Positions 53,490 to 62,911 of a stretch of 64,000 nt of DNA are shown one piece after another (within the stretch, counting starts at the first letter, position 1; each line of letters opens with the position of its first letter). The position numbers were made by a program, and so were the translations under genes. Source of the stretch: Atribacter laminatus (GTDB taxonomy: Bacteria > Atribacterota > Atribacteria > Atribacterales > Atribacteraceae); NCBI RefSeq assembly GCF_015775515.1, contig NZ_CP065383.1, positions 1,798,001 to 1,862,000 of the forward strand, given 5' to 3'. The notes beneath the pieces are model-generated. The model had not been told where the DNA came from. It made no database searches and saw only the letters and a program-made list of their open reading frames with translations.

Positions 53490-56400
53490 TTATTTCTTAA
53501 TTTTCACTCCAGTGATAGCTGGCATGATCCAGGATTGGGCTGATTGATATTCTTCTGATGGGACGATTATAAGAAGGAGTACACCGGTTCCTGGATAGAT
53601 TGCGCTCAGAAGAGCATAGTTTTTCTGATTCCGAGAATAAGTATAAGCCTTGACTATAGCATCATCATCTTCGACCTTGACTGCTACTTCCCATTGAAAA
53701 GGTTGACCAGCAACAATCTGGTTGACTTGCCCTTGAATATCAACCTCAGGTGGGTAATCAAACAAATATAACTCACCATTGTTTGGGGTTGAATAGCGGG
53801 TTCCATATTGAATATCCTGTAAAAAGTTTATTCCGTTTGGTGGCGTAAAGATCAGCTGAGATGTTTCATCGAGGGGTGTTGTAATCTGATTGGTAGTATA
53901 CAAAGGAAAATCCAGACCCTGAGTGAAGGTTTGAGGGGTTTGGTCTCCGGAAGAAATTGATAATACTTTCTCCTGAAGAAATTGTGAAACTTCACTGACC
54001 AAGATATTCCCATCCCGATTATAGTCAGCATTCGATGTAAATCCATAGAGTTTCATGGCGGTTTTTTGGTCAGAAAGAATCGTGGTATCGCCGCTTAATG
54101 CATAGAGAAGAGAGAAGGTGAAATACCCAGATTTGGTAATTGCTGACTCATAAGCGCTTTCAGTTGCCGATGAAGCGGCAAAAACCACAACACCGATGTT
54201 TCTATATAAATTACGAACAGCCTGTTCTTGAGCAAGTACCCCTCGCTGGTAAATATCGACCGCTGCTCCGGAATGACAAGTGTCTAAAATGGTAATCTGT
54301 TTTCTGGCTTTGACCCGATAAAAGAATTCGGAAATGAGATTGGAGGTAACCATATCTTGATCGAGTTGATAAATAGATCGAGGTACAACAAAAACATCTT
54401 CCGGTAAAGCAAAAAAGAGGGGAGGTTCCCACCCCTCCTGACGGGAACCACCGTGCCCACCCCAGTAAAAAATGACTACATCCTGCTCTTGAGCTTGATT
54501 TATAATTTTATTCATCGACTCAACCACCTTAGCACGAGTGGCATCCTTATTAATAAGAAGAGTGGGAATGATTTCCTGATAAAGCAATCCTTTTTGAGCT
54601 AACAAAGTCTCAACAAACATTATGGCATCATACTGGGGAGCATACAGGTCATTGACTTGAGGATCTTTATAATCACTGACCCCAACTGCCAGGATATATA
54701 ATTTCGGAAGGAGTTTTTCTTTTTTACAATGAACTAGAATTTCAGTCGGATTTGATTCGGTATGTTCTTGGTTTAAGGCTTTAATTTTTATCTGGTTATC
54801 ACCTGCTATGAGTTTTAAATTGAGTGTTTGAGTTATTTTTTCCTGGTTCAGGTTTTCGGTTATCCGATTGAAAAGTTTTCCGTTCAGATAAATTAAAATT
54901 TCTTCGATTCCGCCACCCTGGTCGGTTATTTCAAAGGTAACAACAGCAGTATCTCCATCATAGGTTTGTTGGTTTTGAGGCGATAAAATTTTAACCAGAG
55001 GAGGTTTTTTGATGGATTCTATTTGTACCCGAGGATGGATTTGTTCTTCCGCAATGATTTCTTGATCGGTCATAGTTTTTTCTATAATTTGCTGGATAAG
55101 ATAAGGGTGATAGAATTCCTCAAAAAAACGGGAAGCCGGATAAAATTCAGCTGCACTATCCTTTCCCTGGTTGAGATGCCATCCAATAAGCTCATCCGCT
55201 CCTTCGCTGGCATCGAAATATCCTTGAGGAGTCCAAATCGTCCACAGATTTTGATCGGGGAGCAAAAAAGCACCAAATAGTTCACGCCCATCTTTTAAAC
55301 GGTACCAGTGGAGCGTGCCATCCCCATAAGCAGCGACTACCTTTAATCCGTCATGAGATATATTGACTCCCCAACAGGCTCCAGGAGTACGAAAATGCCA
55401 TATTTCTTGCCCATTTCGATCCAAACAGCGGAGATACCATTCAGTTCCTAAGACTACCCATTGACCATCAGGTGAAATAGTCAAGCTTCGACATCTTTCA
55501 TTAGGCTTGAGGACAACCGTTTTTCCATTTATACGAGGTGAATATTCGTTCCACCAGCCGGTAACCATAAGGCCAGGTGACTGGGTGAGTGGGGAGTAAG
55601 AATCGGTCATTGGCTGGCTGACATCGAGAAAGCGGCGTTCTAATATAGAGAAGCGAAAGGGTTTAGATGATTGATAAGGCAAAATTTCAATGGTTTTTCC
55701 ATTTGAGCTGAGGGTGAAGTTCTCGACCGCCGCTCGAAAGTCAAGAAGCGGAGATTGATGATGAAATTCTTGTTTCCCTGAAGCATCAAGTTTTCCCCAG
55801 GCAGGATCGTTGGAGGTATAAATCAACCCACTAAAGTCAACGGTGGTTAGTGCCATCAGGGTATTGCCAGCAACGGGAATGGCAACCGCTGAGCCTCGAC
55901 CGGCATCTGACCATCGGACCAAACTCACTCGATCTTGTAAGTGAAAACGTCCTCCTGCATAGAGGTAGAGTGACTCCCCATCACGTGACCAAGCAACTAA
56001 GGGAAGATTTCCGTTATTGATTTGGCTACAGTCAGGAGAGAAAAGGTGGGTGAGGTCAGGGATTGAATAAACATCTACTCGAGGGGAATCAAAAAAGCCG
56101 ACAGCAGCTTGATTTCCTTCGGGTGAGAATGCCACGGTATGTGGCCGGTTTGATCCAGAAAGAACCAGTTTTTTTTCTAAATTTATTATTCCCTCTTGAT
56201 CGATTTGATATAAGCGGATAGTTCCACCGAGACTCGTGGTCATGATTTGATTGCTTTTATTCCAATCGAGACCCAATGCGTCTTCTTCACCATAATCAAG
56301 GTCTTTTGAGGCGAGAGAATAATCTTCGGTATTATAAATCCGAAGTCCTGAACCTTCGGCACCAAGGGCGGCTAAAAATTTTCCGTCGGGAGAATATTGG

Positions 56401-57164
56401 ATTTGGGTTATAGAAGCCGGAAATCCCGTCATAGTACCCAGCAGTATTCCGCTTTCACGGTCGAAAAACATCATGACTTCGGTTTCTTCCCATACTCCGG
56501 CAACACTTCCACAAGCAATAGTTTCGCCGTCTGGAGAAAGGGCAACTGAAGATATCTGACCGTCAATTCCATCGCCGATCGGTGGTCGAATGATCTTTAG
56601 CAACCGGCCAGTTTCCTGTTCCCAAATCCGGATGGTTTTATCATCGGAACCAGTAACTATAAAACGAGACCATTCTCTATCGATTGCAACACTATTTATG
56701 GCAGCGATATGCATATCGGTATTGATTTGGAAAATTGGTTTTTCAGGGGGTTCGGAGAAAAGTTTTTTAGCTATTTCGCGAGCAATCTCAGGATCAAGGT
56801 TTTTTAAAATGGAATATTCTTTTTGGGCGGATTCTAAGTCATTGTTGATTAAATAAGCAATAGCGAGATTGGCATGAAAAATATCACTATTCGGTTCAAG
56901 TCGGATCGATTCTTGGAAAGATTGAATGGCCTGGTTGGTTTCACCTGCCAGCAAGTAGGTTTGACCGAGTTTAGAGTATACCAAAGCCCAATCGGATTTT
57001 AAGTCCAGAGCGTTTTCGAAAGCATCAATAGCCTCTTGATATTTTCCCTGTTCATAAAAAGACTGACCCAAATCAAAAAAATCCTGAGCTTCATTCGCAT
57101 AGATCGATAAAGAAATTGAGAGGAGAAGCAAGATAATCAGTGCTGAAATCAACCGATGAAACAC
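53490..57164 (-). CDS. Secreted TPR - WD40 - caspase-like peptidase with recurring C-terminal module
   Basis: 1224 residues. Signal peptide 1-23; three TPRs about 27-130; WD40 propeller repeats about 150-660 (VTGSDDKTIRIWEQETG, LSPDGETIACGS); a conserved linker of WD40-caspase proteins (GYFDASEGADELIGWHLNQG); an Ig-like segment about 745-815 (PPLVKILSPQNQ); a C14 caspase-like domain with His904 (GGHGGS) and Cys963 (DTCHSG), and the C-terminal recurring module from about 1105 (STPNNGELY; PSEEYQSAQSWI). Both catalytic residues are kept. WD40-caspase fusions are known in bacteria, but usually not with a signal peptide and this module. Second gene of the minus set. Confidence 0.92.
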   Translation of the reverse strand: MFHRLISALIILLLLSISLSIYANEAQDFFDLGQSFYEQGKYQEAIDAFENALDLKSDWALVYSKLGQTYLLAGETNQAIQSFQESIRLEPNSDIFHANLAIAYLINNDLESAQKEYSILKNLDPEIAREIAKKLFSEPPEKPIFQINTDMHIAAINSVAIDREWSRFIVTGSDDKTIRIWEQETGRLLKIIRPPIGDGIDGQISSVALSPDGETIACGSVAGVWEETEVMMFFDRESGILLGTMTGFPASITQIQYSPDGKFLAALGAEGSGLRIYNTEDYSLASKDLDYGEEDALGLDWNKSNQIMTTSLGGTIRLYQIDQEGIINLEKKLVLSGSNRPHTVAFSPEGNQAAVGFFDSPRVDVYSIPDLTHLFSPDCSQINNGNLPLVAWSRDGESLYLYAGGRFHLQDRVSLVRWSDAGRGSAVAIPVAGNTLMALTTVDFSGLIYTSNDPAWGKLDASGKQEFHHQSPLLDFRAAVENFTLSSNGKTIEILPYQSSKPFRFSILERRFLDVSQPMTDSYSPLTQSPGLMVTGWWNEYSPRINGKTVVLKPNERCRSLTISPDGQWVVLGTEWYLRCLDRNGQEIWHFRTPGACWGVNISHDGLKVVAAYGDGTLHWYRLKDGRELFGAFLLPDQNLWTIWTPQGYFDASEGADELIGWHLNQGKDSAAEFYPASRFFEEFYHPYLIQQIIEKTMTDQEIIAEEQIHPRVQIESIKKPPLVKILSPQNQQTYDGDTAVVTFEITDQGGGIEEILIYLNGKLFNRITENLNQEKITQTLNLKLIAGDNQIKIKALNQEHTESNPTEILVHCKKEKLLPKLYILAVGVSDYKDPQVNDLYAPQYDAIMFVETLLAQKGLLYQEIIPTLLINKDATRAKVVESMNKIINQAQEQDVVIFYWGGHGGSRQEGWEPPLFFALPEDVFVVPRSIYQLDQDMVTSNLISEFFYRVKARKQITILDTCHSGAAVDIYQRGVLAQEQAVRNLYRNIGVVVFAASSATESAYESAITKSGYFTFSLLYALSGDTTILSDQKTAMKLYGFTSNADYNRDGNILVSEVSQFLQEKVLSISSGDQTPQTFTQGLDFPLYTTNQITTPLDETSQLIFTPPNGINFLQDIQYGTRYSTPNNGELYLFDYPPEVDIQGQVNQIVAGQPFQWEVAVKVEDDDAIVKAYTYSRNQKNYALLSAIYPGTGVLLLIIVPSEEYQSAQSWIMPAITGVKIKK

Positions 57165-57674
57165 ATCAAACCACCCTCCTTAATAATAAAAAGACAATCA
57201 CCCTTCCATTTTGGAAGGTTCTAAAGTCTTATCTTTCCATTCTATCCTGAAAATCTATATGAAAGCATGATAAATTAGGCTCCAACAAAAGATTATTAAT
57301 TGTAGGAGCGCAATGTATTACGCCCGATGTTTATATAATGTAGCGACATGCCATGGCATGTCGAATCTTGGATTTTCATTCTCATCTGGTGCTACCAAAC
57401 TGGTATGAAAGTCTATCCTGAAAATACCGAAATATTTTTAAGATAATTCTTTTAGAACAACTTACCAGGAGCCTTATCCTGGGCTTTCACCATCATCCTA
57501 ACCTTCTCCTCATCAAGGGAGAAGGAAATATTAATTCTTTTGTTCTTTTTTTCCTTGCCCCTCCGTAGGAGAGAGGGGCAAGGGTGCAACTCATATTCAT
57601 CCTCATCTAGTGTTGTTATGGAGCATGAGGATCTATGCTATAAGTCCATGAGCTTGATTTATTTTGTCCGCTAT
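57165..57674. repeat. Intergenic repeat cluster with composite element (reverse)
   Basis: A reverse composite element at about 57242-57378 with a perfect palindrome (57344-57363), a CATCATCCTAACC/TTCTCC-TCATCAAGGGAGAAGG repeat (57489-57526) and 'TCATCTGGTG' pieces. No gene in 510 bp apart from the leader of the caspase gene at its left edge. Confidence 0.75.
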
Positions 57675-59855
57675 TTACCGAAATTGAATTCCAGTTATGG
57701 TAGGAATTATCCAAGCTTGTGAGGCATTATATTGATCAGCTGGAATAATGATGATCACCAGAACAGAAGTTCCAGGATAGGTTGAAATTATCATGGCATA
57801 ATTGGTATTGTTTTGAGCAAAACTGTAAATTTTTACCTGAGCTTGACGATTCCCAGCGTTTAAAGTTGTTTCCGCCCGGAAGCTTTTCCCTCCAGCCAAA
57901 CCCCCAACCGTGTTTTGGGCTTCCATTTCTGATGAGAAATTCATAACGTAAATTTCACCATTATTAGGACTGGTATAAACGACTCCATTCTGAATATCCT
58001 GTTTTTTTGAAGAGGCCGAAGGTAGAGGAACGCTAAAAGTATTGGATGGATGCTGATACCAATTTCCAGCTATCGGTTGTTGGGGAGTAGGAGAAGTATA
58101 GGTATCGATCGAAGGTAGAGAGGTATTTGGTGAAATTGGTTGAGATCCGGCAGAACCCTGGATAGAAACAGTGGAAAGAGCTTGAATAAAAATACTCTCA
58201 AGGTTGGGGAAATCACTCACTGTGCTATAAAAGAGGAATGAATAGGCATTATTCCCAAGGACAACGAGAATCGCCATAGCTTTAAGTTGTAGATTATCTA
58301 CAGTAAAGAGAAAATCATGACGTAAAGCTTGAAGACCCAAAAAGCTGGTTTCAATAGTTTGTTGAGGAACATACCCATTGAAGTCAGGAGGCTTTAAATA
58401 TGCTTCTTGAAGATAACTGAGATATCCTTTCGGGTCAAGGGGAGAAGGAAGTTTTTCAAGATTTATTAAATATTCAGCTATTACGATATTTTGTTGATTA
58501 ACAAGTTGGTAATACCCAATTTCAGAAGGATCTTCAGTGGGTTGGGTAACCCATCCTGGTGGTGGATTAACGATTAAACTTTGGGGAGCAGAAGCAATGG
58601 TAGGCTGGGGAAGAGTTGTAATGGAAGGCGAAGGTGTAACTGGAGGCATTAATGATGGTTCGGGAATAGGAATCATCGCTGTTGGGGCAACGGGTGCTGC
58701 TGGAGTTGCAGTTGGATAAGAAGAAATTCCACTTATAGTTGCCTGTCCCAGTTTGGTTAAAACCTCAGTTCCCTGAAGATTTGGGTTGAGTTGGGCATAC
58801 TGATATGCAACTGTTCCCTCCAGATTTTTAATAGTCGGATCCGCGCCGGCCATTAATAAAGCCTCAATAATTCTTGGTTCGGAGGTTAAACTGGCAGCAT
58901 AGATGAGAGCGGTATCGCCTTTGTTGTTTTTGGCATTAATATCAATCCCTAAGCTAAGCAAATAATTTATCACATCAAGATTACTGTTGCCCATGGCTGC
59001 AATCATGAGGGCAGTGTTCCCATCTTTATCTCGAAGCCTTAAATCAACTTTTTGATCTTTGATCATAGTCTCAATTTCCTGTTTGGTTCCTGTGACTAAG
59101 GTGGCGATAAATAAATTATCTAGAAATTTTCCCGATTCTATAACAGAAGTTGGTTCTACTTGAGAGGTAGTTTCTGGAGTAAGGCTGCTTTCTTCATCAA
59201 TTTCAACGGCTTTATCGTAAAATAGGTCAATATTAAAATAAAAATCACGGGTTTCTCCAGTTTCTGTATTTTTGGCAACCAGGAAATCGAACCTTTTCCC
59301 ATCTTTTTCAACTAATGTTTGGGATTCTTGCTCAAACCCTAAAACGTCAAGAACATCATATTCTTCCCTAACCTCGATGACCGTCATAGCTGTTTCAGGG
59401 CTTTTTCCATCTCCAGATTGAATAATAGAATCGACTAAACCAAAAAAGACATCTTCGTGGAATTTTTGTTTTTGGGTATCACCTAATTTTCCATAGGCTT
59501 CAGAAAAAATATAATGGGTCATAATTCTTAAATAGTTCGTTTCTAGAATCGAGGTTCCTATTTCTAAGGCTTTATCATAGTTGCCGCTTTTATACTCTTG
59601 CCACATTTGATCCTCTTTTTCCTTAAGATCCTGCATTATTTTATAAGGATTATAGTTGGGAAGCTGAGCATAAAGGACTCGTAATTCTGCAAAATTGATA
59701 CTGGTATCCCCATTTTTAAGACGATCGAGGAGAGTTTGATAGTAATTGGCTGGATTATCTTGAGTATTTCCCTGGTCAACAACAATAAGAAAAACTATAC
59801 AAAAGATCAATAAAAAAGAATAATAATAAAAAAATCTGGATCGATAGGACATCAT
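57675..59855 (-). CDS. Secreted DUF4919 - ankyrin - PsbP-like - recurring module protein
   Basis: 726 residues. Signal peptide 1-31; a DUF4919-like domain about 37-225 (INFAELRVLYAQLPNYNPYK, SGDGKSPETAMTVIEVREEYDVL, DFYFNIDLFYDKA); ankyrin repeats about 245-375 (DKDGNTALMIAAMGNSN, NAKNNKGDTALIYAA); a Pro/Thr/Ala linker; a PsbP-like domain about 430-580; and the recurring module from about 608 to the end (TSPNNGEIY, IPADQYNASQAWI). AAGGAGG lies 4 and 7 nt before two adjacent ATGs, so the second (59852) is equally likely. First gene of the minus set. It combines parts of both 42307 and 46786 proteins. No catalytic residues. Confidence 0.9.
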   Translation of the reverse strand: MMSYRSRFFYYYSFLLIFCIVFLIVVDQGNTQDNPANYYQTLLDRLKNGDTSINFAELRVLYAQLPNYNPYKIMQDLKEKEDQMWQEYKSGNYDKALEIGTSILETNYLRIMTHYIFSEAYGKLGDTQKQKFHEDVFFGLVDSIIQSGDGKSPETAMTVIEVREEYDVLDVLGFEQESQTLVEKDGKRFDFLVAKNTETGETRDFYFNIDLFYDKAVEIDEESSLTPETTSQVEPTSVIESGKFLDNLFIATLVTGTKQEIETMIKDQKVDLRLRDKDGNTALMIAAMGNSNLDVINYLLSLGIDINAKNNKGDTALIYAASLTSEPRIIEALLMAGADPTIKNLEGTVAYQYAQLNPNLQGTEVLTKLGQATISGISSYPTATPAAPVAPTAMIPIPEPSLMPPVTPSPSITTLPQPTIASAPQSLIVNPPPGWVTQPTEDPSEIGYYQLVNQQNIVIAEYLINLEKLPSPLDPKGYLSYLQEAYLKPPDFNGYVPQQTIETSFLGLQALRHDFLFTVDNLQLKAMAILVVLGNNAYSFLFYSTVSDFPNLESIFIQALSTVSIQGSAGSQPISPNTSLPSIDTYTSPTPQQPIAGNWYQHPSNTFSVPLPSASSKKQDIQNGVVYTSPNNGEIYVMNFSSEMEAQNTVGGLAGGKSFRAETTLNAGNRQAQVKIYSFAQNNTNYAMIISTYPGTSVLVIIIIPADQYNASQAWIIPTITGIQFR

Positions 59856-60500
59856 GATCCCTCCTTATAATCAATAATCACGGCTTTTTGAATTAAAAAC
59901 ATCTATAAATATTTTAATAATTGTATCATTCAATCTAATCAAAATCAGAACAAAAGAACTTTTTTTAGAAAAATTTTTGATAAATATTAATAGGAGAAAC
60001 CATTATGTTACCTAGCAGCATCAAATAATAGTGAAAATCCAAGATACGACATGCCATGGCATGTCGCTACATTAATCAGGCACGATAAAGGCTGAGGACC
60101 GATGGGAGAATGGGGGTGAGGGTAAATAAAAAAAAGAATGAAAGGATAAAAGAAAAAATTACAAGATGAGATCCTCACAAGGAAAAGCACCACTCAGGAC
60201 GACGCTTTTTAAAAATCTTTTGTAGGGGCTTGATTTATCATGCCCGTAAGTTATCAGAATAGACTTTCATGCAACTTTGGTGATACCAGATGAGGATGAA
60301 AATAGTTACCTCCTCACCCTGACCTTGTGTACGGAGAGGCGAGGAAAGAAAAGAGTGGCTCTCCTATCTGGGGAGAGGAAAAAAGAAATGGAGAAAGGTG
60401 ACAAGTGGGGGCAAATCCCCACTTTAAATTTATTGCCTAAATTCTTATTCATTTAGAAACGAGAGTATTCCATTGGTGAGAAACCATCACTCGGTTAAAC
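59856..60500. repeat. Intergenic repeat cluster; composite element split by another repeat
   Basis: A palindrome (60047-60066, perfect) starts a forward composite element whose third hairpin (GGGGCTTGATTTATCATGCCC) appears only at 60224-60245. Between them lie a CCGATGGGAGAATGGGGGTGAGG piece and a 'GAGATCCTCACAAGG ... CAGGACGACG' copy (60166-60205), as if a second repeat had entered the element. The rest is AT-rich or holds more CTCCTCACCCTGACC pieces (60311-60372). No gene. Confidence 0.7.
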
Positions 60501-60671
60501 TCAAGCTTTGTTTTTCCACCTTAGAATAGCCATGACGATAAAACCAACCCCTAACCCCATCATAATTCCTGCCCAGGTATGTTTAAAAAGAATTCCCAAC
60601 CCCATTCCAATAAAAAGGCATCCAGCAAAAGCAATACCGCTCAATGACCAATCATGGTTTTCATCAGTCAT
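60501..60671 (-). CDS. Small two-helix membrane protein, 56 residues
   Basis: An open frame of 56 codons starts at ATG 60671, with AAGGAGG 8 nt upstream. The translation begins MTDENHDWSLSGIAFAGCLF, has two hydrophobic helices (about 11-29 and 33-50) with several Gly (GMGLGILF, GIMMGLGVGF) and ends in the basic RWKNKA. The hydrophobic/hydrophilic pattern and strong ribosome site support a real gene. It is monocistronic or shares a transcript with the S9 peptidase gene upstream (64 nt from its stop). I do not recognise a family. Confidence 0.8.
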   Translation of the reverse strand: MTDENHDWSLSGIAFAGCLFIGMGLGILFKHTWAGIMMGLGVGFIVMAILRWKNKA

Positions 60672-60735
60672 GAAAATCCCTCCTTAAATTTTTAAACTAT
60701 ATTATTCATTGAAATCAAAAAACTTTTGGCCAACA

Positions 60736-62652
60736 TTAGGGTCCAACTTTTCCGCCTAAATGTTCTGACAAGAATCCTTCCATGGCTCGATAGAAATCAA
60801 ACCGGTTCTCTTCGTTGGCAAACCCATGGCCTTCATTTTCTTTTACCATATATTGAACGCTGATTCCTCTTTTTTCCAAAGCAGCCACAATCTGATCCGA
60901 CTCAGCTTTTTTTACTCGAGGATCGTTAGCACCCTGGGCAATAAAGAGTGGGGTTTTGATCCGATCGACTAAAAAGACTGGAGAAACCGATTCCAAGAGT
61001 TCTTTATCTTCCGCTGGGTGACCGATCATTTCGTAAAATTGCTGACGGAGTGGTTCCCAGTATGGTGGGATGGTTTCTAAAAGTGTAAAGATGTTAGAAA
61101 CGCCAACGTAATCTATGGCAGCGGCGTATAAGTCTGGGGTGATCGTGATTCCGGCAAGTGCAGCGTAACCCCCATAGGAGCCACCGTAGATACCAATTCT
61201 CTTTGGATCGGCAATGCCCTGGTCGATAAGCCATTGAACTCCATCAGTTATATCATCCTGCATTTTTCTGCCCCATTGTTTAAAACCGGCTGTCCAAAAT
61301 GTACGCCCATAGCCAGTGGAACCGCGGAAATTCATTTGTAGTAAAACATAACCTCGGTTGGCTAAAAATTGAACTTCGGCATTATATCCCCAACTGTCTC
61401 GATACCATGGACCACCGTGGGGATTGATCACTACCGGTAAATTTTTTGATTCAACACCCTTGGGGAGAGTGAGATATCCATGAATGGTTAAGCCATCTCG
61501 CGAAGGGTAAGAAATTGGTTCCATATCAGCCATATACTTTTCATCAATCCAGGGGCTGATATCGGCAATCTTTTGAAGTTTGCTGGTTTCGACATCATAG
61601 AGAAAGTAGGACCCCAATGATTTATCGCTATAGGTTCTTATTATAAAGCGATTTTCGTCTCGATTCACACTTGAGAGAGCCAATTCATATTCAGGGATTT
61701 TCTTGGTAAGGTCTTGAAAAATGGATTCAACTTCTTCATCAAAAAAATGATAATGGAGTTTATCAGTTAAATAGGTAACAGCAATCAGCTTTTTTTTCTT
61801 GTCTGATATTAACAATCCGCTTACATCAACATCGGTATTTTCATAAATGAGTTCGAGCTCTTTTTGAGTTTTAGGATCAAACACTATCAGAGCGGATTTA
61901 TCGCGGCCTAAATTGGAAAAAGCATACAAACGTTGATTATCATAGGTAAAGGATACTGGAGTGAGTGTTTCTTTAAAATCAGTAGTCAAAATTGTTTGGA
62001 AGGGTTGTGACTCGTTATCTCGGTAAAGAATACTGGTGTTAACTCCATCACTGGTTATGGCGAGTCGCAGTAGGCCTTCATGATCGGTTAACCAGCCGAT
62101 GATATTACCCGGGTTTTCGCCAATTAATTTCAATTCACCAGTTTCAATATTAATTCGATAGGCGTCGTAAAACCTTGGATCTCTCTTGTTGAGAGAAATA
62201 AGCATGTCTTGATCGTTGTCCCTTAAATCGTCAATTACACCGGCACGAACTCCCTCAAAGGGAGTTAAATCAACGGGATTTGAACCATCAATATTCACGG
62301 CATACAAATGAAAATTTTCTTCTCCAGCTTGATCACGAGCATAGACGATTCTTTCATTGCTTGCCCAAAAATATCCCACTAAATCTCGATCGGTAACTGA
62401 CGTGACCCGCTTGGCTTCAGTTTCACCAAACTTTTGGATAAAAATATTTAACCGATTTTCCCAGGGAGCGAGAAAAGCGAAATATTCACCTTCAGGAGAA
62501 AGAAAATAACCAGCTTTCTCGGGATTACGGAAGAAATCTCGCAAGGGAATGAGTGATATTTCTTCTGAAGAAGCGTTTGCTAAATTTCCGAAGCTTACTA
62601 GAGAAAAGAAAATAAAAGCCAGTAATAAACAATTATAAGTATTTCTTTTCAT
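60736..62652 (-). CDS. S9-family prolyl oligopeptidase-like peptidase, secreted form
   Basis: 638 residues. A signal peptide (1-27, ending NANASSEE) precedes the same beta-propeller plus alpha/beta hydrolase as in 13760-15610. Long stretches agree (NPEKAGYFLSPEGEYFAFL, ENRLNIFIQKF, VNPHGGPWYRDSWGYNAE). The nucleophile is Ser492 in GGSYGGYA, with GANDPRVKK and NEGHGF as the acid and His contexts. It probably trims peptides outside the membrane while its paralogue does so inside. GAGGTG lies 8 nt before ATG 62652. Divergent from the AddB-like gene. Confidence 0.94.
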   Translation of the reverse strand: MKRNTYNCLLLAFIFFSLVSFGNLANASSEEISLIPLRDFFRNPEKAGYFLSPEGEYFAFLAPWENRLNIFIQKFGETEAKRVTSVTDRDLVGYFWASNERIVYARDQAGEENFHLYAVNIDGSNPVDLTPFEGVRAGVIDDLRDNDQDMLISLNKRDPRFYDAYRINIETGELKLIGENPGNIIGWLTDHEGLLRLAITSDGVNTSILYRDNESQPFQTILTTDFKETLTPVSFTYDNQRLYAFSNLGRDKSALIVFDPKTQKELELIYENTDVDVSGLLISDKKKKLIAVTYLTDKLHYHFFDEEVESIFQDLTKKIPEYELALSSVNRDENRFIIRTYSDKSLGSYFLYDVETSKLQKIADISPWIDEKYMADMEPISYPSRDGLTIHGYLTLPKGVESKNLPVVINPHGGPWYRDSWGYNAEVQFLANRGYVLLQMNFRGSTGYGRTFWTAGFKQWGRKMQDDITDGVQWLIDQGIADPKRIGIYGGSYGGYAALAGITITPDLYAAAIDYVGVSNIFTLLETIPPYWEPLRQQFYEMIGHPAEDKELLESVSPVFLVDRIKTPLFIAQGANDPRVKKAESDQIVAALEKRGISVQYMVKENEGHGFANEENRFDFYRAMEGFLSEHLGGKVGP

Positions 62653-62911
62653 TGTGAAAACACCTCAAATATAATTTAATTGGTTTGCAATTAAACTTTA
62701 AGAAAAATGTAGGTTCCCTTTCTATTTAATTTTCTGGTTTGAATGGTTGATAAAAATGATAATCTAATAAAGTCGATAACAATAAAGAAATCTGATTTCC
62801 ATTATAATAGAATACATTATAGGTTGAAAGTGAATAAATCTTTGAGAAGGAAAAAGAATGATTGGAAAGAACTATAAAGTTTAAAAAATAGCATGAGGAA
62901 GGTTTTCTAAA

